A DNA stretch of 64,000 nt from Roridomyces roridus (taxonomy: Eukaryota; Basidiomycota; Agaricomycetes; Agaricales; Mycenaceae): contig JARKIF010000070.1 in the NCBI GenBank assembly GCA_029378245.1, positions 106,609 through 170,608 of the forward strand, written 5' to 3'. Below, one piece after another: positions 45,825 to 55,600 of this stretch. Each line of letters opens with the position of its first letter. The first letter of the stretch is position 1. The position numbers and the translations under genes are program-made. The notes beneath the pieces are model-generated. The model ran no database searches and was not told the origin of the DNA. It worked only from the letters and a program-made list of their open reading frames with translations.

Positions 45825-45840
45825 GAGGCAGTGCTGCATC
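45825..45840 (+). promoter_or_regulatory. Upstream element GAGGCAGTGCTGCATC of small gene 2
   Basis: Variant of the shared element, followed by CGAATTTGCATCC. It ends 65 bases before the ATG at 45905. Confidence 0.45.
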
Positions 45841-45904
45841 CGAATTTGCATCCTCTTCACATTCCACCGTTTTTCAAGCCCACGACAAAGCCACCTATTC
45901 CGCC

Positions 45905-46189
45905 ATGGGAAAAGTCTTCCAAACCGTTGGCGGACTCAACGGTGGAGTCCGGCAGGCCGGAATTGACGCCGGCAAATTCCTCTCAAAGCTCGCTGGCACG
46001 AGTATGTTTAGCATCGTCTCGCTCAAACACGGAACTGACGACTTTACAGGGAAGAAGAAGAAGAAGAAGAAGAAAACCAAAAAGAGTGTTGGAGATGAGG
46101 CGACTGGCACGAGCGCGACTGCAGCTACCTCGGCGGTCACCCCCGCCCTCGATCCAACTGTACAAGCAAAAATCGTGGAGGGTCCTTGA
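45905..46189 (+). CDS. Small basic protein of the RQAGIDAGKFLSKL family, member 2
   Basis: It starts MGKVFQTVGGLNGGVRQAGI; the core continues DAGKFLSKLAGT. A 48-base phase-1 intron (46002-46049) starts GTATGT, contains CTGAC and ends ACAG. Exon 2 opens with a run of eight Lys, then TKKSVGDEATGTSATAATSA, and ends AKIVEGP at 46189. Spliced length is 78 residues. The intron is a multiple of three and has no stop in frame, so an unspliced message would give a 94-residue protein with SMFSIVSLKHGTDDFTG inserted. The intron closely resembles that of the isolated copy at 28617, so these two are recent relatives. Function unknown; the Lys run could bind nucleic acid or direct nuclear import. Confidence 0.68.
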   Translation: MGKVFQTVGGLNGGVRQAGIDAGKFLSKLAGTSMFSIVSLKHGTDDFTGKKKKKKKKTKKSVGDEATGTSATAATSAVTPALDPTVQAKIVEGP

Positions 46190-46370
46190 GGCTCGAAGGG
46201 AAGGCTACATAGACTCACCGAGCACGAACACCCTTTTCAACATTCCTTACAATGGCTGTATCCGCTGGACTTCTGTGGCGTCTTGAATCCGTTTATTCTG
46301 TGCTCTTTCTCCCGTCAGAATCTATGTACGGGTGACTGATAGATTGGCGCGCACTGTTCTGGAGACGTCT

Positions 46371-46383
46371 CAAGGCAGTGCAT
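46371..46383 (+). promoter_or_regulatory. Upstream element CAAGGCAGTGCAT of small gene 3
   Basis: Followed by CCCAACTTGCACATC; ends 67 bases before the ATG at 46451. Same element as before members 1, 2 and the isolated copy. Confidence 0.5.
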
Positions 46384-46450
46384 CCCAACTTGCACATCTT
46401 TCTTGCCGCTTTCGCGTTCTCGGGACACAAACACTGCCTACTCCTCGAGC

Positions 46451-46898
46451 ATGAGACAGGTCCCACACGCTGAGCGTAGCGCACTCAATCGTCAGGTCCG
46501 GCAGGTTGGGATTGACGCCGGGAGGTTCATCTCGAGGATCACGAGTACGTTCAAACGCAGTTTGCCAGCTCAACCCGAACTGAACTGAACATTTGTCAGG
46601 CGAGCAGAAGCGCGGAAACCAAAAGAATGCTGCGGCTAAAGCCGGCGGCTCTGGCACCACTGCCAGTCCCACTTCTGCTTTGCCTGGCAGCGGTGCACAG
46701 AAGGCGCCAACACTCAGCCCAGTGCCTCCTGTCGAAAAGAGCATTCAATCTGTCGTAGCTGGGCCCGACGCCGATAAATTCGGAACAAAGACCGGCGCGC
46801 GTCAAAAACGCACACCCATCCGTCCCTTTGTTCATGCTCAGACAAAGAAAAAAACAGGTCGCGCACCGGTGCTTGCCCGCACTGATCCCGCACACTGA
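46451..46898 (+). CDS. Small basic protein of the RQAGIDAGKFLSKL family, member 3
   Basis: It starts MRQVPHAERSALNRQVRQVG; the core continues IDAGRFISRIT. A 55-base phase-1 intron (46545-46599) follows at the family position. Exon 2 starts EQKRGNQKNAAAKAGGSGTT, is rich in Ser, Pro and Ala, and ends with a basic segment (KTGARQKRTPIRPFVHAQTK) and ARTDPAH at 46898. Predicted length is 130 residues. The core matches member 2 in VRQ-GIDAG-F-S. The tail differs fully apart from being basic, so only the N-terminal core appears constrained. Function unknown. Confidence 0.65.
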
Positions 46899-47150
46899 TA
46901 CCCAGGATAACATCAGAGGATTCGTCATCTAGAGAGGCCTGGTCTTGGGGTAAAAGAGAAGGAGAGTTGGAGATACCTCAGGCTGGGTTCAACGTTCAAT
47001 CCATATGATCGCTGAGACCACCTGTTTTTCCACTTCCGTGTCCGACGAATACACATAATGATCTTGACCATGCCTCGAGGCCTGTTCGAGGCATTAATTA
47101 CCCTCATGTTATACCCCGGCTTGAACTTGAACTTCACCTCCCTCGGTCGA

Positions 47151-47258
47151 ATGGCCAACATGAGGAACACCGTACACGGTGCTGGATACAGGACGGGCAG
47201 GTTTCTCAGAAAGAGACTAGGCGAGACGCATTTCTCTTTCCTCCCAAGTGCGTGTTGA
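47151..47258 (+). CDS. Divergent small family member (3' end unresolved)
   Basis: The frame MANMRNTVHGAGYRTGRFLR then KRLGETHFSF has the spacing of the family core (VRQAGIDAGKFLSKL against VHGAGYRTGRFLRKRL). It closes at 47258. A donor GTGCGT overlaps the end, and an acceptor ending CTCCAG near 47329 would lead to a Lys/Arg-rich exon close to the stop of the next gene, but the phase does not settle the frame. An ATG further upstream (47058) is also open. It may be a decayed member. Confidence 0.35.
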   Translation: MANMRNTVHGAGYRTGRFLRKRLGETHFSFLPSAC

Positions 47259-47420
47259 AGCGAATTTGTTGTGTCGACGCGACGATGACCGAGTGAATGT
47301 AGAGACTAGAGGGAATAATACCTCCAGAAAGGCGGACGACAAGAAACGCTGGTTGAGAATACTCAACAAGAGGAAGCCGGGCGGTACGCCAATCGAAAGT
47401 TGCGATGTAATAGAATAGAT

Positions 47421-48134
47421 TCATTCCTCTTCGAGCTTGAACCCTTCAATACAACCTGAGATAAATCCAAAAACATAGAATCCCGGCAACGGCAGCGCAG
47501 CCCAGAAAACCGCCAACACCACGACGACAAAAATACCCGAAACCTGAGCGCGGGAAGCGATATTTATCCAGGCGAGAAAAGATATCTGGAGGAGGACCGA
47601 GAAAGTGCCACACACTGTGGAGAATATACAGTGATACCAAGCCATCTGTATGCTGCGTGGTGAGCCGTGCACGATGAGCAGATCGAGGCCCGTGGCTGGC
47701 GTCGAGGAGGCCGACTGCGTGCGAAGAATCTTGGAGCCGTCGGCGTCGGTGCGTAAACTCCGATACGCCTCGGGGACTTCGCCGGCGATGTCTAGGAATA
47801 TCATGCCGGACAGCGCCGCACCGACGTTCATCGCCAAGCCTCCGTAGCTCACGAGGAGCAAGGCGTGGATAAGTGGTGGTGGGGCGTCTGGGGAAGGGTC
47901 TGATGGGATTCCCGATAATAGCTGTGCTTGGACGCCAGCGAAGAGAGTTGCCTGGGCGCTTTCAAAATTGGATGAGAGCCAACCGGTGGGGAAACGCACG
48001 AGAACAGCCATTGCTTGGACAGTTGTGATGAAGTTTTGGCGAACATCTTCGACGCAGCGGGGCAGAGTATGTTCCGCCGTCTCGAGACGAACGGGGTCTC
48101 TGAGGTCGGCGGTGCTCAATCCTAGTCGTATCAT
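47421..48134 (-). CDS. Predicted membrane protein, unknown family
   Basis: Single exon of 237 residues, MIRLGLSTADLRDPVRLETA to FKLEEE. A soluble N-terminal half (QNFITTVQAMAVLVRFPTGW) is followed by four hydrophobic segments: LIHALLLVSYGGLAMNVGAA, the stretch around MAWYHCIFSTVCGTFSVLLQ, VSGIFVVVVLAVFWAALPL, and PGFYVFGFISGC. No signal peptide. I do not recognise a family, though small four-helix proteins of this kind are common in Agaricomycete genomes. It is convergent with the divergent small gene at 47151. It lies inside the small-protein array and reads away from member 4, with only 78 bases between the start codons. Confidence 0.6.
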   Translation of the reverse strand: MIRLGLSTADLRDPVRLETAEHTLPRCVEDVRQNFITTVQAMAVLVRFPTGWLSSNFESAQATLFAGVQAQLLSGIPSDPSPDAPPPLIHALLLVSYGGLAMNVGAALSGMIFLDIAGEVPEAYRSLRTDADGSKILRTQSASSTPATGLDLLIVHGSPRSIQMAWYHCIFSTVCGTFSVLLQISFLAWINIASRAQVSGIFVVVVLAVFWAALPLPGFYVFGFISGCIEGFKLEEE

Positions 48135-48212
48135 GAAGTAAGTGATGAAAGATCACTCTTTCAGCACACACCACAACACACATCGCCCCACAGACAGACA
48201 ACTTAGCTCGCC

Positions 48213-48407
48213 ATGGGAAAGGTCAAGGCAGGAGCGACAACAGCTGGTAGACGAGTAGGCGCTCTACTCCGTGAAGCGTTGGGAAGCGGCCGCCCGAAGC
48301 CTACAGAGAGTCCGGCGGCTTTCAAGGAGAAGGCGACGGGCAGCGCGAAAGAGATGCCGGGAATCCAGGCCGGAGGTGCGCAGCTCACAGTTTCCTCGAA
48401 AAAATAG
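48213..48407 (+). CDS. Small basic protein, distant family member 4
   Basis: It starts MGKVKAGATTAGRRVGALLR and ends AQLTVSSKK at 48407; 64 residues, basic. The MGKV start and the spacing AGxxxAGRxxxxLL resemble member 2 (MGKV, then AGIDAGKFLSKL). No intron is needed and there is no GGCAGTGC element upstream. It shares a short divergent promoter with the membrane protein at 48134. Assignment to the family is by pattern only. Confidence 0.4.
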   Translation: MGKVKAGATTAGRRVGALLREALGSGRPKPTESPAAFKEKATGSAKEMPGIQAGGAQLTVSSKK

Positions 48408-48619
48408 AGACCGATGCACAAGTACCAGTCACAGCGGCCAAGCTCGCCGGGCCAGAGCAGAAGGAGGCGCCTGAAGCTAGGGTGTAGACGCTTTCGCACC
48501 TGTAGACATTTGTCTTGAATACTTACGCCAATCCCTCCCATGAGAAGAGCGGAAGAGATTCTTCGAATCCGCCGAAATGATGTCATCAGCGTTTCATCAT
48601 CCTTTGCTTTCAAACCACC

Positions 48620-49906
48620 ATGTCTCTGCGCAGTCTACGGCCATCCAAGTATGTTCTCACTGAAGAACAAAAGCGGATGTATGCGTCCGAGAAACTGATG
48701 AACTTTCGCTGGATAGCCAAAGTCATGGCTACGTACTCTCCATATACGCTTTCCCCTGCAGATTTTGCCCCGGCGGAGGTCCAACAATACATTTCGTCAA
48801 TAGGTGGGTCCGTGCCACACTCACAAGGCACGGGAACTTGATTACTTATCTCGCTCGTTTCTCAAGGTCAATTCGCCGAGGTAGCGTACAGCGTCATGCC
48901 CGTCGAGTTCCTGTTCGAAAACCTCACCACAATGCTCGAACCCACTTTCCCACTGGAGGGCTACGAGTGTTTCCGCGACGCGATCTTTGTCGCGGCCTTT
49001 GTTGGCCGGGTAGCTGATGTCCCCGGGTACATCACGTATCGCTCGCAAGCTAAACAGCTTATCGTCGCGTTTACGGGCACGGCGTCTGCGATGCAGGCGT
49101 TTTACGATATTCGCGCGTTAAAGCATCCCCATCCGTCCCGGCGCGGCAAGGTACACTCGGGGTTCTGGAAACTGTACAAAGGGATCAAGGCGTTTGCGCT
49201 TGAGGGAATTCGGAAAGGGCTGGCGGAGCACGATGTACAGGAGCTGGTTATTACTGGACACAGGTAATTTTACTTCGCGTGTTTGGAAACTGGCGCTTGA
49301 ATATTTTCAGTATGGGTGGTGCAGTTTCTCAGCTGCTTCTCCTCGACATTCTGCGTGACGATAATCTCGTCCCTGTCGGTTCCCTGCCTATCAAACTCGT
49401 CGTTTTTGGTGCCCCGCGCTCAGGAACTAAAGGCTTGGTTAAATATTGGCGCGAACTCGTCGACAAACGGCGAGAAAAATACGGCGAGGATTCGATCATC
49501 GAGTACTCTGTCAAGACTTATAACGACGGTCCGTGTTCAACTTTTTTTGCAGATTCCTTCGACGTCTGATTCTATTTCATTAGGCGTACCTGCCCTACCC
49601 CCACGTTATTTCGGCTACCGCCACTACGTGCAAACACCCTTTTACTTTCTGCACGGCAACCTCTATCGAATACCGCCTTCGGAAAGCGAGTACACCTCCT
49701 TTCACGTATCATCCGACGAGAGCAAGGATCCAGAGAAGCTCGTATCTCTGCCAATTCACCCCCGAGGCGGACACAATTATTACAACGGGCGCGACATGGA
49801 GAAGCTTCTACGGCGCGCCGACTGGGTTGACCGGGCGATCAAGAAGGGTGGTGACTGGAAGGAGGGATATCGTGTGAGGTTTGAAAAGTATAACAACCAC
49901 AAGTAG
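48620..49906 (+). CDS. Class 3 lipase-like alpha/beta hydrolase
   Basis: It starts MSLRSLRPSKYVLTEEQKRM at 48620 and ends EKYNNHK at 49906. Four exons join to about 370 residues. GQFAEVAYSVMPVEFLFENL precedes the lipase fold, then LIVAFTGTASAMQAFYDIRA and KVHSGFWKLYKGIKAF. An intron interrupts the nucleophile elbow: VITGH is spliced to SMGGAVSQLLLLDIL, giving GHSMGG with the catalytic Ser. LVVFGAPRSGT precedes the region of the acid, and HPRGGHNYYNGRDM offers the catalytic His. This is the fungal lipase (PF01764) pattern. No signal peptide, so probably intracellular. It could be a lipase or esterase for neutral lipids or other esters. Confidence 0.85.
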
Positions 49907-50342
49907 GGCTCTGGGTATTTTTTTCTCGTTTCCATGCTCGCTCGAAGATTCAAGACATAAGTAATTTTGGTTGGTGCGTGTCACTTGTTCGATTTACTCG
50001 TCAGTTTCAAGGCCATTTCAACCTTCTTGGACTTTGTAAGGCTGCTGCTTCCGGCAAAAGCACCTGCTTCCGTGCTTGACCGATAACAAATATCCTCGGG
50101 ATCTATCCTTTCCTTTTTCGTTTGTGCACGACGGCATTGCAAACAGCTTTTTGGCACGAGGGGCAGGTTTCTGGACCCGTCACAATCTAGGTCTCTCATC
50201 GGCTCCATGGCTCGTCTTCTACGCTCTATCTCTACAACTGCAATCCTACAATTGAACATCTTGATGTCATAATCCTCGGCTCCTATTCTGAATCGCGGCG
50301 GACACCCATGATCCCTACACCCGGGGGTCCGTTCCTACGCCC
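49907..50342. other. Intergenic region between lipase and epoxide hydrolase
   Basis: A minus-strand frame (49981-50259) exists but has no recognisable content. Treated as non-coding. Confidence 0.4.
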
Positions 50343-51547
50343 ATGGCGTCCTCCCCGCTCCCCGGACTAGCACCCGGAATCCACTCCCGCACCCTACGAA
50401 TCAATGACCTCGATATGCACTTGCTCGAGGCGGCCCCAGCCGGCAATCCCGATGCTCCGCTAGTCGTTCTGCTACACGGATTCCCCGAGCTCGCATAGTG
50501 CGTTGCGTTCCCTCACCTCGCTGGAAATGTCATCAACTTGAGCGCAGCTCGTGGCGCAAAGTGATACCTCGTCTCGTCGAGGCAGGCTACCATGTCGTCG
50601 CGCCCGACCAGCGGGGTTATGGGCGCACCAAAGTGGTAGACTCGGAAGGAGCGGTTGGGTACGAGGACGACCTGAACCCCTGGCGCACGACCAACCTCGT
50701 CAAGGACATCGTCACGCTCGTGCACACGCTCGGCTTCACCTCTGTCTCCGCCGTGGTAGGCCACGACTCGGGTTCCCCAATAGCCGGCTGGTGCGCCCTC
50801 ATCCGGCCTGACGTCTTCAAATCCGTCGTAATGATGAGCGCGCCGTTCACTGGGCCACCAGCACCCAAGATTCCCGCTCCTCCTCCTGCTCTGGACATGC
50901 CCAAAGCAATCGGAGGCCTCCCCACCCTGTCTCCCCCGCGAAAGCACTACATGCTCTACTACTGCACACCCACCGCCAACGCCGACATGCTGACCGCCCC
51001 CGAAGGCCTGCACGCCTTCTTCCGCGCCTACTACCACGTCAAAAGCTCAGACTGGCTCCCCAACGGCGAACCGCACCCGCTCGAGATGAGCGCCGCCGGC
51101 CTCGGCGAGCTCCCACGGTACTACGTCATGCTCAAAGACGAGACAATGCCGCAGGCCGTCATTTCGGACGCGCCTTCTGCAGACGAGGTCGCAACGAACA
51201 AGTGGTTGACAGAGTCCGAGTTGGGGGTGTACGTCTCTGAATACGGACGTACGGGGTTCCAGGGCGGGCTCAACTTTTACCGCACCTTCTTCTTCAATCC
51301 CGCTTGGGGGTCGGACCGCGAGCTCTTTGCCGGCAAGCAGATTGAGGTCCCTGCGCTCTTCATGTCGGGCAAGCAGGACTGGGGCACGTTCCAGTTCCCT
51401 GGAGCCGTGGACGTGATGAAGAACAAGGCGTGCAAGAATATGGAGGACATTGTCTTGATCGAAGGGGCGGGGCATTGGGTGCAGCAGGAGCAGAGCGACA
51501 AGGTCGTCGAACAACTGTTGGCATTCTTTAGACGACATGGAAACTGA
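50343..51547 (+). CDS. Epoxide hydrolase-type alpha/beta hydrolase
   Basis: It starts MASSPLPGLAPGIHSRTLRI at 50343. One intron (about 50499-50549) lies inside the oxyanion region: LHGFPELA is joined to YSWRKVIPRLVEAGYHVVAP. DQRGYGRTKV follows. The nucleophile is the Asp in VVGHDSGSPIAGW, where most family members have HDWG; the charge-relay Asp is in SGKQDWGTFQFPG and the His in IEGAGHWVQQEQ. Lid tyrosines lie around FRAYYHVKSSDW and GGLNFYRTFF. It ends FFRRHGN at 51547; about 385 residues. It likely opens epoxides to diols in the cytosol, possibly acting on P450 products. A haloalkane dehalogenase-like activity is less likely given the lid tyrosines. Confidence 0.85.
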
Positions 51548-51600
51548 ATTATATGTACATTACGGGTGTAAGTATTACAAGTATAAGTGAGCAGTGGCGT

Positions 51601-52551
51601 TTACAACTTTTTGGTCTTGGGATGCTTGACAGTGACCTTCACCCGCTGGCCCAACCAGCCTTGAGGATGCGAGTTATCGTGTTCGACGCTGATCTTGATT
51701 TTGCCACCGCACTCGGTGGTCTTTTCCGGCATTGCTGTCTCTGCGTCGGCGGCCGACTGTTTCTTCTTCTTGAAATACACGGCTAGGTCGCTGGCCTGAC
51801 GCTTGAGCGTAGAAGTCGCGTGGCAAGTGCAGGTATAGCGGTAGACGACGGTGCCATTGCTGCCCTTGCCGACCGTCTTATCGTCCAGACTGCAGTCGAA
51901 TGAGAACGCGTCCTAAAACTCAGTAAAGATGATATGCAAACGCACTTGAAATGCAGATTCGTGCTCTCCTTCAAATCTCTCGCGACAGCACGCGCGCGTT
52001 GTTTGTTGTCGACGTCGGGAAGGGCGATGATAGCATACGTCCCATAAAAGCGGAGCGACGCGACACCCATCCTCGAATACTGCCGCTTGATCTCTTTGTG
52101 GAGCTCATTGCTGGCTACGAATTTGGCAAACACGGGAGCAGCAGGGTCGACGACGTCGGGCTTCTGAAAAGAGTATAAGGAGAGCGAATGAAAGAATCGT
52201 CAGGAAACGCACCGCCTCGGTCTTGACTCTAGGCGTCTCCATCGCCTTGAACCGTTTCCGCATCGACTCCACCGCGTCTCTCCCGTCCGACGGCGCCTTC
52301 CTCTTCTCTCCAACAACAACACTCTTCGGCGTAACATTACTCGCAACCGAAGCTTTGAGGATCTTGGCCTTCTCTTTCGCCTTCTCTGCCCTCAATCTCT
52401 CCGTCCGATCGCGCTTGTACTTGGCCCGCTTTTCGCGACAAGGGGCGCACGTAGTGTACCCATAGGTCACAGTGGCCTTGCGACAGCTGCTGCACTTCTG
52501 GGAGGTCAAGGCTGACACGTCCATGGCGAGTGAGGGGGATGAGACGAGCAT
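51601..52551 (-). CDS. Cys-rich basic protein with N-terminal CxxC pairs, unknown function
   Basis: It starts MLVSSPSLAMDVSALTSQKC at 52551 (or MDVSALT at 52524). Two CxxC pairs, CSSCRKA and CAPCREK, are followed by a strongly basic helix (KYKRDRTERLRAEKAKEKAK), as in fungal zinc-cluster-like DNA-binding proteins. The middle exon reads APVFAKFVASNELHKEIKRQ. The last exon has CTCHA, then ECGGKIKISVEHDNSHPQGW and ends VKHPKTKKL at 51601: a Cys/His set that could bind a second zinc, somewhat like the C-x-C-H region of transposase-derived factors. Two introns, about 275 residues. A nuclear role is plausible but inferred. Confidence 0.6.
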
Positions 52552-52625
52552 GGTGGAAGTTGTAAACAAAGACGCGTTGTTTGCCGGCGCGTGTTAATCC
52601 AAATACATATAAATATCATTGTAGT

Positions 52626-55600
52626 CTAATAAGTCGCTGTCATGCTCTGATCAGGATCCACGACGACCATACTTTCCGTCGAGCTCCAAAACGCCTCCTC
52701 AAACTCCTCCATCAGACCCTTCGTCTCCTCCACAACGGCTCCCACCGCTTGCGCCTTGGTCCACGTCGGTGTCACCGTATCCTCCCCCGGCGCCTCCCCA
52801 CCCTGCAACAACTCCCTCTCATACCCCATCGCAATCTGCACAAGCCGTATCCTTCTATACGTCGCCTGTACAAGCACAAGAGACCGTATCTTGGTCGACT
52901 TGGCCATCATCCGGATCCGGCCACCCGCAGGCGACGCAGACCGCCGTTGCTCACGCTGTGGCGACACCGGTCCCAAATGCACTATACGCCCCGCACCAGG
53001 CACATCATGCGGTGACGAAGGCTGGTGAAACCCTGCCAAACGACCAGTATCCAGCGACAGCGATGGAGGATGCCCGATGTTGACAAAAGATCCCGTCGGG
53101 CTCAACCTCGGTGAGGCCTCCGGAGAAGGGACCACACTCCTTCTTCGCGGTTTCGAAAAGGCCGTCGAGACCCGACGCGAGGAGTTATTGGTGTACTGCC
53201 GAATGTCCCGGCCTACTGCCACGACTTTCTCCCGAATAAAAAGCCGCAATTGAAGCATGAGTGGGTTCCTCAAGGCGCATATCAACTCGAGGAATGACCA
53301 CAGAACGTAGTCGACTATCCGCGGACTCGGAAGTGGCTGCCCAGGAGAGTTGAAATACGCAGAGAGCGAATTGGGGAGCTCAAATTGCGAGCTACTCCGC
53401 GGCGAAGTGACGGGTGATGAGGAAGGAGAAAAGTCGCGGGAGCCGCCACGCAAAGCAAACGTCCCACTCCCTTCCTCGAGAATCGTCCTCAAAAAGAGAG
53501 CCACCCGACTCCAAATGCCCGGCACAGAAACAGTCAGATCAACCTCCCCGCGAATGAGGATGATCTTGAGAACCTGCAACGCAGCAACAAAGGTCGTCAC
53601 AGGCGACTTGCTAATCGACGCAGACGAACGACGACGATCTGGCGATTTAGACCGTTCTCTCGAGTCCACGGGCTGTTGACACGCCGCCATGGAATACGCC
53701 AACAACCGCACCCAAGTATTCGTATGCGCCTCGCGATGCCACGCCTCCGCCCGAATCCCACTCGACACAACCTGCTCCCCAGTTTTCAAACCCAAAACAA
53801 GAGGCAAAACAACCCCGGCCAAAAACTCGTACGAGGGTTTCCTTTGCTCCAGTTCCGCGATGACGTCAGCGCCTTGAAGGACGATGCCTTGCGCCACAAG
53901 CGATACAAGCGAGGACCGCCAAGGGAGGGAGAACAACAGCTTTTCCGCTGCTGCTTGCTCGCACGCGACAAGCGCCGGAGCGCATATCTGCGAAACGACA
54001 ACTCGTGCAAACATGGGCTCGTTCGCATAGACAGGTTCCGCAGAAAGTGCCACCACCGTGTCAAACACACCCGAAAAGTCGAGGCTAGCAGCATACGGGC
54101 TGATAAGGGCCGAGAGATCGCCCAAGAGTCCGCACACGGCTTTCACGCTCCGCGGGTCAGACGAGTCCCTCACCAATGAGTTTCTCGTATAGTTGCCCAG
54201 AAAAGCAGAGACGGGGTCCCGATTTTCGTGCTCCCCTTCCCGGAGTATCTGCTTGACCAACTCAAAGGCGCGGTGGGAAGCAGGAGGCGACAGTTGCCCA
54301 CCGGCTCGCGTGAAATTGGTCACCAACAGCAAATACTCCATGCGCATCGCCAATAGATCGCTCGGTGCTCTGGTCTTGTCGGGCTGAAGGCTTTCGGGTA
54401 GCCCAGAGATGAACGATTCCATCGACGGTTCCTCTGCAGAACGGGCGTCGCCCTTGGATTTCCCCGTTGGCCGCATCAGGATGACACTCAACGCTTCAAT
54501 GCCTTCCTTCAGTACGGATCTCGTGGTCGTCGACGCATTATACAGGTACGGGGTCATGTACCGGAAGAACCGCAAGAATTGCTGAGCCCGCATAATGCCC
54601 GGATCATGCGCGATAACAGTGAGGAAGAGCCGGACGAGGTTGTCCAGTCCAAGTCGCTTGGTCTCATATTCCTCCGGCAGGTCGACCATCACCTCCATCT
54701 TCCCCTGCGCGTTGCCACCGCCCTTCTTGAGCGATGCCAAAAACGTCTGCGGCTTCTCGTCCGCTGTACTAAACATCAACGCCTCCCTTTCCTGCAGCCG
54801 ATTCGCGCCCCGGATACCCGCTGCATCTGGCGTAGCGGGCGAGATGCCGCGGGTAAGAGTGGCGAAGAGCCCGTACACGTTCTTGGCGAGCCAATCGCCC
54901 GGAACGCCCGGTAGCGAGACGATGGAGGCCATGGAATCAAAGCTTTGGAAAATGAAAGCCTCGCGATGGAGAGCGTAGAATCGGTTGAAGGCGTATTCGA
55001 TGGCTAGCCGAATGCCAGAGTGTTGCTCTGATTCGGTGTAAATCTTGATCCTTAACTCCAGTGTCAGACATGGGTAAGCATGGACGAGAAACTTGGGCTT
55101 ACAACATCGGCACAAAGAGCGTATACCCTCCGCCTGTGGTGAAAAGCCGCCGGAATCGGGTGCTCGCCACCATGAGTGCTAATAACGACAGGTAAGTTTC
55201 TTCACAATGTCCATGGAGCGCAAACGCACCGATCAGAGTGTGTGCAACGACCCCGATATCCGACCCATGGGCAAGCAGGATCCGATTCAAGCCATCAACA
55301 AGGAGCGCAAGCTCATTCCGGTCACTCAAATGCCTCGACATTGACCGGAATATTTGAGCGATGAGAAGCACATAGCTCCGCGAGACGACCATCGACAGGT
55401 TATTCACCTGTCTATCCAGAGTTGTTCGCTGCTGATTCCTATCCTTCACTTCCACCGGAGCAAAGTCTTGCAGCTCAAGCGACGGTGCATCAGGAATGGG
55501 ATCGAGCGAAGGCAATACCAGCCGCGTCAGACTCTTTCGTATCGTCTGGACGTCTTGGGGATTCCGTTTGAGCATGGAAAGGAAGAGCATGTTCTGCGAT

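Noticed and set aside
53676..54179. Plus-strand frames of 100-170 codons across 52.6-60 kb
   Set aside because: They are opposite long, continuous exons of the large minus-strand gene and have Arg/Pro-rich shadow composition.
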